Below, piece after piece: positions 24,960 through 33,967 of a DNA stretch of 64,000 nucleotides. The stretch is taken from the NCBI GenBank assembly GCA_964433755.1, contig CAYSSR010000001.1:372001-436000 (forward strand), read 5' to 3'. A program made the translations under genes and the position numbers. This stretch comes from JAUVXJ01 sp964433755 (GTDB lineage Bacteria; Chloroflexota; Anaerolineae; UBA7937; B3-Chlor). Each line of letters opens with the position of its first letter. Position 1 is the stretch's first letter. Below the pieces are notes generated by a model. It searched no databases. It saw nothing but the letters and a program-made list of their open reading frames with translations, and was not told where the DNA came from.

Positions 24960-26342
24960 CTACTTGCCGACGCAGAACTCGCTGAAGATGACCTCCAGCA
25001 GGTCTTCCGTGGCCGTCTCGCCGGTGATCTCCCCCAGGGCATCGACCGCCGCGGTGACGTCTATGGCCAGCAGATCGGTGGGTAAACCCGTTTCGGCTGC
25101 GTGCCGGGCCGCGTTCACGCGGTCGAGGGCTTCCAGAAGGGCCTGCTTGTGGCGTGGATTGGTCACCAGCGGCGTGTCGGAGGCCACCACACCACCCGAG
25201 AAGATCAGTTCGACGATGCTCTCCTCCAGGTCGGCCAGACCCTCGCCGGTGAGGGCTGAGATTCTTGCCTGCGGCGCTCCTGGCAGGAGGTGGTCTGTCT
25301 GCGCCAGCTCCGGCAGGTCTGTCTTGTTGAGGACGACGAGCGCGGGCTTGTTGCCCACCAGACCGGCGATCTGAAGGTCGGAATCCAGGAGCTCTTCGCT
25401 GGCATCGATGACTAACAGTGCCAGGTCTGCGCTGGCCAGGGCCTGCCTGCTGCGCTCTACCCCCAGTCTCTCCACCAGGTCCGCGCTGTCGGCAATGCCG
25501 GCCGTGTCCACCAGGATCAGCGGAACGCCCTGAAGGTTGATCGTCTCCTCCAGCGTGTCTCGGGTGGTTCCAGGGACCGGGGTGACGATGGCTCTTGACG
25601 TCCGGAGCAGGCGGTTCAACAAGCTCGACTTGCCGACGTTGGGGCGGCCCACGATGGCGCCCCTGATCCCTTGCCGGTAGATCAGACCCTGGTCGGCGCT
25701 GGCGATGAGCGCTTCCAGGGCCTCCGTAGCTCGGCTCAAGGTCTGTCGTATGTCCTGTTCGGGAATCTCGTCTTCGGGGAAGTCGATGGCTGCCTCCAGA
25801 TAGGCCAATACCTCGACCAGCTCATGCCTCACGGTGCGTATCTGGCGCGAGAGATGCCCGCCCAACTGTTCGACAGCCACGCGCAGTCCGGCCTCGGTCT
25901 TGGCCCGCACGACGTCCAGGACCGCCTCGGCCTGGGCCAGATCCAGCCGGCCCAAGAGGAAGGCGCGGAGGGTCATCTCGCCTGGGCTGGCCAGGCGCGC
26001 CCCCCGGCGCAGGGTCAGCTCCAACACCCGGCGCAACGGCACGATGCCCCCGTGGCAGTTGATCTCTGCCACGTCCTGGCGGGTGTAGGTATGGGGCGCC
26101 TCCATGTAAGAGACCAGCACCTCGTCCACTGTCTGCCGGGTCTCGGGGTCCACGATGTGCCCGTGATAGAGATGGTGCGAGACAGGTCCCCAGTCCGGGT
26201 CGGCGGCAGTCTCGGCAGCACCTGGAGCGAAGATGGCTCGAAGGATGGGCAGCACTTCGGGGCCGCTCATCTTTACGATGCCGATGCCGCCCTCGCCGAT
26301 GGGGCTGGATACCGCGGTGATAGTGTCGTCGAGGCTATACAT
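24960..26342 (-). CDS. mnmE: tRNA uridine-5-carboxymethylaminomethyl modification GTPase MnmE
   Basis: 460 residues, full length for the family. The N-terminal folate-binding domain starts DTITAVSSPIGEGGIGIVK. The helical domain carries an embedded GTPase domain: P-loop GRPNVGKSSLLNRLL (about 230-244), PGTTRD switch, DTAGI and NKTD. The C-terminus is CVGK, the conserved catalytic Cys motif. Known: with MnmG it modifies U34 of several tRNAs. ATG 26342 is preferred over a much longer open frame, because the family start aligns, GGAG lies about 10 nt upstream, and a promoter sits just beyond. No mnmG is visible in the window. Confidence 0.97.
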   Translation of the reverse strand: MYSLDDTITAVSSPIGEGGIGIVKMSGPEVLPILRAIFAPGAAETAADPDWGPVSHHLYHGHIVDPETRQTVDEVLVSYMEAPHTYTRQDVAEINCHGGIVPLRRVLELTLRRGARLASPGEMTLRAFLLGRLDLAQAEAVLDVVRAKTEAGLRVAVEQLGGHLSRQIRTVRHELVEVLAYLEAAIDFPEDEIPEQDIRQTLSRATEALEALIASADQGLIYRQGIRGAIVGRPNVGKSSLLNRLLRTSRAIVTPVPGTTRDTLEETINLQGVPLILVDTAGIADSADLVERLGVERSRQALASADLALLVIDASEELLDSDLQIAGLVGNKPALVVLNKTDLPELAQTDHLLPGAPQARISALTGEGLADLEESIVELIFSGGVVASDTPLVTNPRHKQALLEALDRVNAARHAAETGLPTDLLAIDVTAAVDALGEITGETATEDLLEVIFSEFCVGK

Positions 26343-26361
26343 GAGAGAGACTCCGTTTCGT

Positions 26362-26390
26362 ATTATACACAGCGGGGTAATGCGCCACAA
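26362..26390 (-). promoter_or_regulatory. Sigma-70 promoter for mnmE
   Basis: On the minus strand: TTGTGG (26390-26385), 17-bp spacer, TATAAT (26367-26362). It lies 20 bp upstream of the mnmE ATG. Confidence 0.65.
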
Positions 26391-26446
26391 AGTCAACCTA
26401 TGGGTAACGATGCTCGGCGGCGCGTTCTGGCTCGTGGCACTCGCGC

Positions 26447-26476
26447 TTGACAAGCTCCGGTCAGTTGTGCTAATAT
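26447..26476 (+). promoter_or_regulatory. Sigma-70 promoter for tRNA-Trp
   Basis: TTGACA (26447-26452), 18-bp spacer, TAATAT (26471-26476) preceded by TGC. The tRNA begins 34 bp after the -10. It is divergent from the mnmE promoter. Confidence 0.7.
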
Positions 26477-26509
26477 AGGCGTCAGGTGATTGAGAGATCT
26501 CGAAAACGA

Positions 26510-26583
26510 AGGGGAGTAGCTCAAGCTGGCAGAGCAACGGTCTCCAAAACCGTAGGTTGCGGGTTCGAATCCTGCCTCCCCTG
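26510..26583 (+). tRNA. tRNA-Trp (anticodon CCA)
   Basis: A 74-nt tRNA. The acceptor AGGGGAG pairs with CTCCCCT, and G is the discriminator. The anticodon loop CTCCAAA reads CCA. The T loop is GGTTCGAATCC. The 3' CCA is not encoded, unlike the tRNA-Ser in this window. Confidence 0.96.
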
Positions 26584-26626
26584 TATCTGATTGGAAGGGA
26601 CGAGGACGCATCTCGTCCGTTCACGC

Positions 26627-27169
26627 ATGGAGAGAGGTACGACTTTCGTCAGCGGTCAGAGTAGGCTATCGGGGGGCGTGCTGGTGCTCAACGCGAGCCT
26701 GGAGCCCCTCCACATCGTCTCGGTGCGCAGGGCCATCGTCCTGCTGCTCAAGGAGAAGGCCGAGGTCGTAGAGGCTGCTCGAGCCAAGGTCCGTTCCGAG
26801 AGAATGGCTCTAGAGATGCCTCTGGTGATCCGGTTGGTCTACTACGTGCGCGTCCCGCATCGACTGCTGATACCTCTCACCAGGCGCACGATTCTCGCAC
26901 GCGACCAATACACCTGCCAGTACTGTGGGGCACAACCAACGAAGGGGAAGCTCACGCTGGATCACGTGGTGCCTCGCTCGCGGGGCGGGGGGCATAGCTG
27001 GGACAATGTGGTGGCCGCTTGTATACCCTGCAACCAGAGAAAGGGAGGCCGTCTGCCAGAGGAGGCAGGCATGAACTTGCTGGCACAGCCCACAGCGCCA
27101 CGCTACGCGGCGGTGGTGCTGCTGGGCAAGATGCACGGTCACGAGGTGTGGAGGAAGTACGTGTACTGA
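26627..27169 (+). CDS. HNH endonuclease family protein
   Basis: 180 residues. The N-terminal part (GGVLVLNASLEPLHIVSVRRA) matches the family of free-standing bacterial HNH proteins. The HNH fold is at about 95-140: C97/C100 and C132/C135 form the zinc knuckles, LDHVVPRSRGG holds the catalytic His, and WDNVVAAC the Asn. Known: such proteins nick or cut DNA, but most members are uncharacterised. ATG 26627 is chosen; a TTG start at 26591 would add 12 residues, and neither has a clear ribosome site. It begins 43 bp after tRNA-Trp and probably shares its promoter. A terminator follows. Confidence 0.88.
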   Translation: MERGTTFVSGQSRLSGGVLVLNASLEPLHIVSVRRAIVLLLKEKAEVVEAARAKVRSERMALEMPLVIRLVYYVRVPHRLLIPLTRRTILARDQYTCQYCGAQPTKGKLTLDHVVPRSRGGGHSWDNVVAACIPCNQRKGGRLPEEAGMNLLAQPTAPRYAAVVLLGKMHGHEVWRKYVY

Positions 27170-27192
27170 GGGTGCCGCCGATGAGGACGGAC

Positions 27193-27224
27193 AACGGCGT
27201 GGGTGCCTACCGACGCCGTTTTTG
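27193..27224 (+). terminator. Rho-independent terminator after the HNH gene
   Basis: AACGGCGT (27193-27200) and ACGCCGTT (27213-27220) form an 8-bp stem, with further GGT/ACC pairing inside, followed by a T-rich run. Confidence 0.8.
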
Positions 27225-27328
27225 TTTGCTTTTTGATGGAAACACGAGCATAGATGAGGATTGAAGAGAAAGAGGAGGTAGAGGGTGCCTGTGCGTGGGA
27301 GAGCGGTGTTGTGGCTCATTCCTGCGCC

Positions 27329-27357
27329 TTGACAGAGGTACCCATTAGTGCTATCAT
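27329..27357 (+). promoter_or_regulatory. Sigma-70 promoter for the ArsR/sigma factor genes
   Basis: TTGACA (27329-27334), 17-bp spacer, TATCAT (27352-27357) preceded by TGC. It lies about 45 bp before the ArsR start. Confidence 0.65.
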
Positions 27358-27402
27358 GCTTAAGCAGTTCTAAAAACGTGGAAATAGTCGCATGGTGTGC
27401 GT

Positions 27403-27708
27403 ATGGATTCCGACTTCTCACAGCAAGCGATCAAGGTGTTCAAGGCCCTGGCAGATCCGACACGCTACCAGATCATCAGGATGCTGATAGTAAGCGAAGA
27501 ACTCGGTTGCGAGGACTTCGATTGTGTCTGCGGAAAAAGCAAGCCGGCCATGTCTCACCATTATCGGGTACTGGAGAACGCTGGCTTGGTGGCCAACAGG
27601 AAGGATGGTCTTCGTGTCTTCTACAGGCTGGAGAAGAGGCAACTGGACAGATTCGTCCCACGGTTCTCTGAGGTGCATTGCCCAGGGGAGGACCAGGAGG
27701 CTGACTAG
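27403..27708 (+). CDS. ArsR-family winged-helix transcriptional regulator
   Basis: 101 residues from ATG 27403 (GTG 27397 would add two). FKALADPTRYQIIRML is the typical ArsR start; KPAMSHHYRVLENAGLVANRKDGLRVFYRL is the recognition helix and wing (the first 15 and last 12 residues are most conserved). Cysteines in the CEDFDCVCG segment sit where ArsR/SmtB members often bind metal or respond to thiols, and another lies in VHCPGED near the end. Known: these are dimeric repressors released by metals or redox signals. No obvious target operon is adjacent; the next gene is a sigma factor, 87 bp downstream. The ligand is unknown. Confidence 0.9.
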   Translation: MDSDFSQQAIKVFKALADPTRYQIIRMLIVSEELGCEDFDCVCGKSKPAMSHHYRVLENAGLVANRKDGLRVFYRLEKRQLDRFVPRFSEVHCPGEDQEAD

Positions 27709-27795
27709 GAACTGGCAGCAGGTGTAAAGGAATCCTCTACGCTCCTCATGCAGTTAGCAGTTGTCTGTCAAGACGGCTGTTACGGGAGGAGAGAA

Positions 27796-28806
27796 ATGAG
27801 AGTCAACGAACTAGAACTACTGGAAGATCAAGAACTCGGCGTCAGCGAGCTTGACGGCGAAACACAGGCAAGAGCAGGTCGTGCTTCCCTCAGAGGCATC
27901 GAGAGCGATGACGTGATCTCGATGTACATGCGGGAAGTGGGGACCGTTCCGCTACTTAGCGCTGAGGATGAGAGGGAGCTTGCTCTGAAGCTGCGCGAGG
28001 GTAGGACCGCCGAGGTATTGCTCACCAAGGAGGATCTGAGCCCGAGGCAGAGGGAGCGGCTCGAGGAGAAGGCAAGAGAGGGACAAGAGGCCCGCGGCCA
28101 CTTCATAGAGGCCAACTCTCGTCTCGTGATCAGCATCGCCCGCAAGTATCTGGGCAGGGGTCTGCCCCTGTCGGACCTCATGCAAGAGGGCAACCTGGGC
28201 CTGATCAAGGCTGTCGAGCGTTTCGACCCTGATCGGGGCCACCGCTTCAGCACGTACGCAACCTGGTGGATTCGCCAGGCAGTACTCAGGGCTGTGGCCG
28301 ACCAGGGGCGTACGATCCGGTTGCCTGCACACATTGTCGACGAGTTGAACAGGGTTCATCGGACCGCGAAGCGACTGGCGCAGGAGCTGGGACGAGAGCC
28401 CACCAACGAAGAGTTGGCCGAAGAGCTGGAAGTGCCGCCAGACCGGGTGAGCGAGCTGATGCACGTGGCCGGCCAACCTCTTTCCCTGGAGACGCCAGTG
28501 GGGGAGGAGGAAGAGAGCACTCTGGCCGAGTTCATCGAGGACGAGGACACACCGACGCCCTCGTCCATGACTTCGCGCAGCCTGATGGGGGAGCGGGTGG
28601 AGGATGCTCTGGATTCCCTGTCCGAGCGCGAGGCGCGTGTGCTCCGTCTGAGGTACGGCCTGGAGGACGGCGAGGACTACACTCTCGAGCAGGTCGGCGA
28701 GAAGCTGGGCTTGACCAGGGAGAGGATCAGGCAGATCCAGTCTCAAGCGCTGCGGCGCCTTCGCCATCCCAGCCGCAGCCGCAATCTCAAGCCCTTTCTG
28801 AACTAG
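27796..28806 (+). CDS. RNA polymerase sigma-70 factor, primary-like (group 1/2)
   Basis: 336 residues; ATG 27796 follows GGGAGGAG. Region 1.2 (DDVISMYMREVGTVPLLSAEDERELA) is at about 37-62. Region 2, with ANSRLVISIARKYLGRG, LMQEGNLGLIKAVERFD and STYATWWIRQAVLRAV, spans about 110-185. Region 3 follows, and region 4.2 (YTLEQVGEKLGLTRERIRQI) lies near the end. These are the strongly conserved RpoD sequences for -10 and -35 recognition. Region 1.1 is absent and the region 1.2-2 spacer is short, so this may be the housekeeping factor of a short-sigma lineage or an alternative group 2 factor. Promoters in the window (TTGACA, TATAAT) fit such a factor. Confidence 0.93.
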   Translation: MRVNELELLEDQELGVSELDGETQARAGRASLRGIESDDVISMYMREVGTVPLLSAEDERELALKLREGRTAEVLLTKEDLSPRQRERLEEKAREGQEARGHFIEANSRLVISIARKYLGRGLPLSDLMQEGNLGLIKAVERFDPDRGHRFSTYATWWIRQAVLRAVADQGRTIRLPAHIVDELNRVHRTAKRLAQELGREPTNEELAEELEVPPDRVSELMHVAGQPLSLETPVGEEEESTLAEFIEDEDTPTPSSMTSRSLMGERVEDALDSLSEREARVLRLRYGLEDGEDYTLEQVGEKLGLTRERIRQIQSQALRRLRHPSRSRNLKPFLN

Positions 28807-28893
28807 CACGCTGCACCCACTGGGGGCTGACTCAACTCTCAGGCATCCACCTTGACGGGACGACCGCTCCGACGGTGGAAAGGGGATCATAGT

Positions 28894-30228
28894 ATGGGAA
28901 GAACGGCGAAGTTCGTCCTGGGCGCCGCGGCGGTGGTGCTCGTGGCAGTGTTGGGCTTCCTTGCCGCGACCTCGGGCAGAAAGCCCGCCGGTCAGGGGTT
29001 CGTCGTTGCTGCGGACTACGATCCCGAGTATCTCGTCTTGCCTGGTGCGGAGGCGGGTGGACCCAGCCAGGTACCCACAGACGAACCGCTCACCGAGGGA
29101 GCCGGACCCCCGATCGAGCAGGCAGCGATACCATCCAGCGAGGGACGAGCGATCTGGGTCCCTCGCTGGTCCTACAAGACCGCGGCCGACGTGCGGACCA
29201 TCGTGAAGAAGGCCGCCTCGGCCAACTTCAACATCCTCCTGTTCCAGGTGCGGGGGAACGGCGATGCCTACTACTCCTCCGTCTATGAGCCCTGGGCCGA
29301 CCGCCTGACGGGGACTCTGGGCCGGTATCCCGGGTGGGATCCTCTCCAGTTGGCTATCGACGAGGCACACGCCGCTGGACTCCAGTTGCACGCCTACGTC
29401 AACGTCTATCCTTCGTGGCTGGGCGAGACTGCGCCCGCGAACAGCACCCCGCGCCAGATGTACAAGACCTTCAACAGCTTGTACGGGAACGAGTGGGTGC
29501 AGTGGGACAGCAGCGGCAACCCCATGAAGCTCAACACGAGCTACCTGGCCGCCAATCCGGGCCATCCCGCGGTGACCGAGCATTTCGTGGCTGTATGCCG
29601 GGACATCGTCCTGAACTACGACGTCGACGGGCTCCATCTGGACTACGTGAGGTATGCGGGACCGTACTACTCGTACGATCCGGTGGGGGAGCGGCTGCGG
29701 AAGGAACAGGGCGTGAGTGATCGTAGTGCGTGGCAGCGTGCCCAGATCACCGAACTGGTGAGCCGCATCTACGACGAAGTTCTGCCTCTGAGGCCTGGGG
29801 TGGCGTTGTCTGGAGCGGTGTGGCCTATCTACAAAGACAAATGGCAGTGGGTCACGTACGGGAGCAGCACCTACGAAGGGTACGCTGGATACTCCCAGGA
29901 CTCCCGCGGCTGGTTGGAGATAGGCAAGATGGACTTCATCGCTCCGATGCTGTACGGGACCGCCGTCAAGGACAGCCGAAGCCGTTTCAAGACGCTGGTC
30001 GCCGATTTCAGCTCGGAATCCTACGGACGCCACGTCTATGCGGGTATCCACGCTGACTACGCGTCATTCGCGGAGATCGAGGCCCGGATCAACATGGCGA
30101 GGAACGCGGGATGCCAGGGGCAAGCGATCTTTGCCTACTCGGTGGTCGAGCAGAGGGGTTATTGGGACGAGTTTCGCAACGGGCCCTATGCCCAGCCGGC
30201 TTCGGTTCCGGCCATGACCTGGAAGTAG
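28894..30228 (+). CDS. Membrane-anchored GHL10-type glycoside hydrolase-like protein
   Basis: 444 residues; ATG 28894 follows AAAGGGG. An N-terminal hydrophobic segment (about 6-26) is an uncleaved anchor or signal peptide, followed by a low-complexity linker. From residue about 85 the GHL10 (PF02638-type) TIM-barrel domain begins: RAIWVPRWSYKT, NILLFQVRGNGDAYY, LHAYVNVYPSWLG, DGLHLDYVRYAGPYYSYD, then KMDFIAPMLYGTAV and GIHADYASFAEIEARI. The Asp residues of LHLDYVRY are plausible catalytic acids. Known: the family resembles alpha-amylase-type barrels and is mostly uncharacterised. Its first half closely matches the C-terminal part of the protein at the left edge. It is convergent with the dihydroorotase gene. 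Confidence 0.88.
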   Translation: MGRTAKFVLGAAAVVLVAVLGFLAATSGRKPAGQGFVVAADYDPEYLVLPGAEAGGPSQVPTDEPLTEGAGPPIEQAAIPSSEGRAIWVPRWSYKTAADVRTIVKKAASANFNILLFQVRGNGDAYYSSVYEPWADRLTGTLGRYPGWDPLQLAIDEAHAAGLQLHAYVNVYPSWLGETAPANSTPRQMYKTFNSLYGNEWVQWDSSGNPMKLNTSYLAANPGHPAVTEHFVAVCRDIVLNYDVDGLHLDYVRYAGPYYSYDPVGERLRKEQGVSDRSAWQRAQITELVSRIYDEVLPLRPGVALSGAVWPIYKDKWQWVTYGSSTYEGYAGYSQDSRGWLEIGKMDFIAPMLYGTAVKDSRSRFKTLVADFSSESYGRHVYAGIHADYASFAEIEARINMARNAGCQGQAIFAYSVVEQRGYWDEFRNGPYAQPASVPAMTWK

Positions 30229-30237
30229 CAGGCCCTC

Positions 30238-31296
30238 TCAAGCCAACGTGAGGGGGCGACCTGATCCAGGTGCAGCGAGGACTCTGCCAGGCTCGTAGAC
30301 TTTGGTGCCCCGCAGATAGACGCTCCGTACGCGGCCCTGGACTGACCTGCCCTCGAAGGGGGTCCACCCACACCTTGTGAGCAGATCTGCCCCTCTGATG
30401 GACCACGTTTCGTCCAGATCTACCTCCACGTAGGAATCCTCGGGCGGGCGCAGGCCCATGATCCGGGCTGGTCCTTCGTGGCACAACTCCGCGACTCTCT
30501 CCAGCGGCAGCCGGCCCTCGTGGACCGCGTTCAGCAGCAGGGGCAACGTCGTCTCCAGGCCGGGGACCCCCGGAGGCGGGGAATCGCTCTGTTTCTCTTC
30601 CAGCGTGTGGGGGGCGTGATCGGATGCCACAGCATCGACGATGCCCAGATTGTCCCACAGGGCATCGTTGTCCTCCTGTGTGCCCAGCTCAGGCTTCATG
30701 TAGGCGAGGCTCCCCAGCGAGGGCGCGTCGTCTTCCGTGAGGAAGAGGTGATGCGGGGTCACTTCACAGGTGACGTGGGCGCCCCTCTCCTTGGCCCTCC
30801 TCACGAGCTCTATCTCCGATCCCCGGCTCACGTGGCAGACGTGGGCCCGCCGGTCATAGAGTTGGGCCAGTCCGATGATCACCGCTGTGGACAGCCCTTC
30901 GGCGTGGGCCGCGATGGGCTTGTTCCTGGGCCAGGACTCGAAGTGTCTCAGTAGCGCGGGTAAGGAGGCCAAACGAAGCGGGCCATACGTCGCGTCGAGG
31001 TACATCTTGAGTCCCGCCACGTGGGGGTCTATCACGGGAGTGGCGGCGTTCTCCGTCGAGGCCCCAACGTAGAAGGCGTAGTCGCACCGGGCCTTTCGTC
31101 TGGCGAGCTCTATCTTCTGATCGAGGATCGATCGGTCGACGACCGGAGGTGTGTTGTTCGGCATGTCGAGGACGGCGACGACGCCTCCGGCCAGGGCCGC
31201 GGCAGTGCCTGAGGAGAAGTCCTCCTTGTGGGTGCCGCCGGGCTCCCTGAGGTGTACGTGGATGTCGATGAGTCCTGGCAGCCTGATCGTTCTCAT
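30238..31296 (-). CDS. pyrC: Dihydroorotase (CAD-like type)
   Basis: 352 residues. LPGLIDIHVHLREPGG gives metal ligands H13 and H15, GLKMYLDATYG the carboxylated K97, HAE (H131) and CHVSRG (H155) further ligands, and SDHAPH the catalytic D226. The wording LREPGGTHKEDFSSGTAAAL is the same as in the dihydroorotase domain of animal CAD. Known: it closes carbamoyl-aspartate to dihydroorotate in pyrimidine synthesis. It begins almost directly at the barrel, without the N-terminal beta-sandwich of allantoinase-like relatives. No other pyr gene is nearby. It lies 84 bp downstream of the phosphoglycosyl transferase gene. Confidence 0.93.
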   Translation of the reverse strand: MRTIRLPGLIDIHVHLREPGGTHKEDFSSGTAAALAGGVVAVLDMPNNTPPVVDRSILDQKIELARRKARCDYAFYVGASTENAATPVIDPHVAGLKMYLDATYGPLRLASLPALLRHFESWPRNKPIAAHAEGLSTAVIIGLAQLYDRRAHVCHVSRGSEIELVRRAKERGAHVTCEVTPHHLFLTEDDAPSLGSLAYMKPELGTQEDNDALWDNLGIVDAVASDHAPHTLEEKQSDSPPPGVPGLETTLPLLLNAVHEGRLPLERVAELCHEGPARIMGLRPPEDSYVEVDLDETWSIRGADLLTRCGWTPFEGRSVQGRVRSVYLRGTKVYEPGRVLAAPGSGRPLTLA

Positions 31297-31380
31297 TCCA
31301 CCAACTCAGCCCGAAGGGGCGATTCGTACGTGTCCCGATTTGCGTGATCTCGCCTGGCGGTGGGAAGGGGCAGGGTTTGG

Positions 31381-32808
31381 TCAGTAGGCGCCACGGCCAA
31401 GCAGGGCAGTGGGGATCGTTCTCAGCAGGATCTTGAAATCCAGCCAGAGCGACCAGTTCTCGGCGTAGTGGAGGTCGAGCATGACCATCTCGTCGAAGGT
31501 CAGGTCGCTTCGGCCCATGACCTGCCATAGACCGGTTATGCCTGAAGGGATCCTCAGTCGCTCGTGATGCCAGTCTTCATACTCCTCCACCTCGCCGGGG
31601 AGCGGCGGTCTCGGGCCGACCAGGCTCATGTCGCCGCGGAAGACGTTGATGAGCTGGGGCAGTTCGTCTATGCTGAAGCGGCGCAAGATTCTGCCCACTC
31701 GTGTAATCCGTGGATCGTCTCTGATCTTGAAGATGGGTCCCTCGGCCTCGTTTAGCTTGGTGAGGCGTGGCTTCACCCGTTCGGCATCTTCTCGCATGGA
31801 CCGGAACTTGTAACACGTGAAGGGCCTCGCTCCACGACCAAGACGGGTCTGTTTGAAGAAGACCGGGCCAGGTGAGTCGAGCTTGATGATCCATGCAATC
31901 AGCAGCAGCAAGGGAGAGAGCAGCAACAGCCCCGCAGAGGAGAGGGCGATGTCGATGAAGCGCTTCAAGGCGATCCTCCACCCCTTCAGGGTGGGTTGCC
32001 GGATGCCGATCAGCGGGATGCCATCCATGACATCCGTGTCCACCTCACTCAGGCTCATCTGGAGGAGATCGGGAACGAAGCGTGCTCGTACGCCCTGTCT
32101 CTCGCTATCGGTGATGATGCCCAGCACCTTACGGTGCGATATCCAGGGAAGCGCAATGATGACGTGGTCTATGGCCTCGTTCCTCAGGATCGCCGCCAGA
32201 TCGGCCGTGCCTCCCATGGCCTTGAAGGGACCGATGTCGCTTTCCTGCTTCTTGGGGTCATCGTCGACGAAGCCGACGGGGCGATATCCCAGTTCTGGTT
32301 GGGCCAGGATGCTGCGCATGATGGCACGGCCTGTGGTGCCGGCGCCCACGATGAGCACGCGATCTACGCCGATACCTCGCCGCCTGAGGTACGCCGCGAC
32401 CTGTCGCTCGATGAGGCGGCTGAGGCTCAGGGACGTCACGATGAGGAGTACGGCGTAGAAGAAGATGAGCCGCGAGTAGAAGTAGGCGCGATAGAGGAAG
32501 AAGATGCAGATCATGATGGCTATGCCCACGAGGGTGCTCGTGGAGATGATGTAGATGTCGTCGAGCCAGGAGGAGCCTCGCCGCCGATCGTAGAGACCTT
32601 CTGTCTTGAACACTGCGAGCAGGATCACGGTGAGGAGGATGGACACCGGGATGTAGGACGTGAAGGGTACGTAGTATGCTTCGGCCACAGCTCGAACCCA
32701 CTGCAGCTCGTACCGTAGGTAGTGCGAGAGCACGAAGGAGACGTTGATCAGGATAACGTCGGACAGTACCAGAATCAGGTTTGACCAGCGTTTGTACGTC
32801 CCGAACAC
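31381..32808 (-). CDS. Polyprenyl glycosylphosphotransferase (WbaP/CpsE-like)
   Basis: 475 residues. Four or five N-terminal membrane helices (about 10-130) are followed by a CoA-binding-like Rossmann domain (VLIVGAGTTGRAI). The C-terminal catalytic domain has a re-entrant helix (KRFIDIALSSAGLLLLSPLL), DSPGPVFFKQTRLGR, CYKFRSM and SIDELPQLINVFRGDMSLVGPRPPLP. Known: these enzymes move a hexose-1-phosphate from a nucleotide sugar to undecaprenyl phosphate, the first step of surface polysaccharide synthesis. It is the last polysaccharide gene of a minus-strand set, 8 bp after the preceding GT4 gene, so it is probably the initiating transferase for that cluster. Confidence 0.95.
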   Translation of the reverse strand: MFGTYKRWSNLILVLSDVILINVSFVLSHYLRYELQWVRAVAEAYYVPFTSYIPVSILLTVILLAVFKTEGLYDRRRGSSWLDDIYIISTSTLVGIAIMICIFFLYRAYFYSRLIFFYAVLLIVTSLSLSRLIERQVAAYLRRRGIGVDRVLIVGAGTTGRAIMRSILAQPELGYRPVGFVDDDPKKQESDIGPFKAMGGTADLAAILRNEAIDHVIIALPWISHRKVLGIITDSERQGVRARFVPDLLQMSLSEVDTDVMDGIPLIGIRQPTLKGWRIALKRFIDIALSSAGLLLLSPLLLLIAWIIKLDSPGPVFFKQTRLGRGARPFTCYKFRSMREDAERVKPRLTKLNEAEGPIFKIRDDPRITRVGRILRRFSIDELPQLINVFRGDMSLVGPRPPLPGEVEEYEDWHHERLRIPSGITGLWQVMGRSDLTFDEMVMLDLHYAENWSLWLDFKILLRTIPTALLGRGAY

Positions 32809-32816
32809 GTTGGCTC

Positions 32817-33956
32817 CTAGCTCGTGGAAACGCTCATGGCCCGATCATACGTCCTGGCGGTCTCCCGAGCTGCTCGCTGCCAGGAAAAGGTCCTTGCTCT
32901 CTCCAACCCCTTCGCCCGCAGGGTGTCCTTCAACTCCGAGTCGGCCAGGACACGGTACATCGCGTCGGCCATCCCTTCGGCATCGGTGGGCTCCACGAGC
33001 AAGCCTGCATCGCCTACCACCTCGGGCAGGGCAGAAGTGTTCGAAGCAACCACGGGGGTGCCACAGGCCATAGCCTCCAGGGGAGGCAGTCCAAAGCCCT
33101 CGTACAGTGAAGGGTATACGAAGAGTGACGCGGCATTGTACCATAGGGGCAGTTCGTCGCGCGGGATGTAGCCAGGGAAGAGCACATGCTTCTGCAAACC
33201 CAACTCCTCCGCCAGGGAGAAGACCTCTTCGTGGCGCCATCCCTTGGGGCCGCCGACCACCAGCGGCGGAGGATCGAATCGTTGTCTCAACAGGGCATAG
33301 CTGCGCAGCAGGGTCGTGAGGTTCTTGCGGGGTTCGAGGGTGCCCACGAACAGCAGTATCTCCGGCGGGAGGTGCCGCTTTCTGCGTAGGGACTCCAACT
33401 GCTCCTCGCTCTCGATGGGGCGAAAGTCGTCGTCTACCCCACAGGCTACCACATCTACCCTGCTCTCTGAGACGCCTAGTAACCTTACGATGTCGTGCTT
33501 GGTGCTGGACGAGATGGCAATGACCCTTGTGGCTCGCCGGGCTGATGAGGCGGTTCCCCATCTGAGGTACTCGCGCCTCCAGGACGGCAGCCGCTGCGGG
33601 AAGAGAAAGAAGCTGAGATCATAGATGGTTACTACTCCAGCACAACCCAGGGCCAAAGGCTGGACGAAGGCCATGGAATGCAGTAGATCTATGCGCTCGC
33701 GTCGGAGTTCTACAGGTTGCCAGAGCTGCTCCCACAGTATCCTGACTGCGGGATTCCTCGTAGGTAGCGTTGTCACCTTGGTCCGCAGTCTCGGAAAGGA
33801 CCGACTTGCCTCCTTGTCGCCCAAGAATGCAGTCAGGCTGTGCCCGTCAACTGCGTCAGGCAGATGCTGCAGCAGGCTGTAGATGTACCAGTTGATGCCT
33901 GCGGCACGATAGCTCTTCGAAGATGAGAGCAGGTGGGCGTTCAGGCCAATGTGCAT
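32817..33956 (-). CDS. Glycosyltransferase family 4, GT-B fold (first of three)
   Basis: 379 residues. The N-terminal acceptor domain starts MHIGLNAHLLSSS. The donor half carries LLFVGTLEPRKNLTTL, GWRHEEVF, FPGYIPRDELPLWYNAA and the EX7E signature in YEGFGLPPLEAMACGTPVVASN. Known: GT4 enzymes are retaining transferases of mannose, glucose and related sugars. Cytoplasmic, probably peripheral to the membrane. Its own promoter (33968-33996) puts the transcription start only about 5 nt before the ATG. It probably shares an mRNA with the phosphoglycosyl transferase gene downstream. Sugar specificity unknown. Confidence 0.93.
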   Translation of the reverse strand: MHIGLNAHLLSSSKSYRAAGINWYIYSLLQHLPDAVDGHSLTAFLGDKEASRSFPRLRTKVTTLPTRNPAVRILWEQLWQPVELRRERIDLLHSMAFVQPLALGCAGVVTIYDLSFFLFPQRLPSWRREYLRWGTASSARRATRVIAISSSTKHDIVRLLGVSESRVDVVACGVDDDFRPIESEEQLESLRRKRHLPPEILLFVGTLEPRKNLTTLLRSYALLRQRFDPPPLVVGGPKGWRHEEVFSLAEELGLQKHVLFPGYIPRDELPLWYNAASLFVYPSLYEGFGLPPLEAMACGTPVVASNTSALPEVVGDAGLLVEPTDAEGMADAMYRVLADSELKDTLRAKGLERARTFSWQRAARETARTYDRAMSVSTS

Positions 33957-33967
33957 ACTACGTCGCT

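Noticed and set aside
26343..26624. N-terminal extension of mnmE by 94 residues
   Set aside because: It would run through the tRNA-Trp gene and both promoters; the family start aligns with ATG 26342.
27952..30051. 699-codon open frame on the minus strand
   Set aside because: It spans two unrelated plus-strand genes (sigma factor and GHL10 enzyme) with clear motifs and good start sites; no motif is seen on the minus strand.
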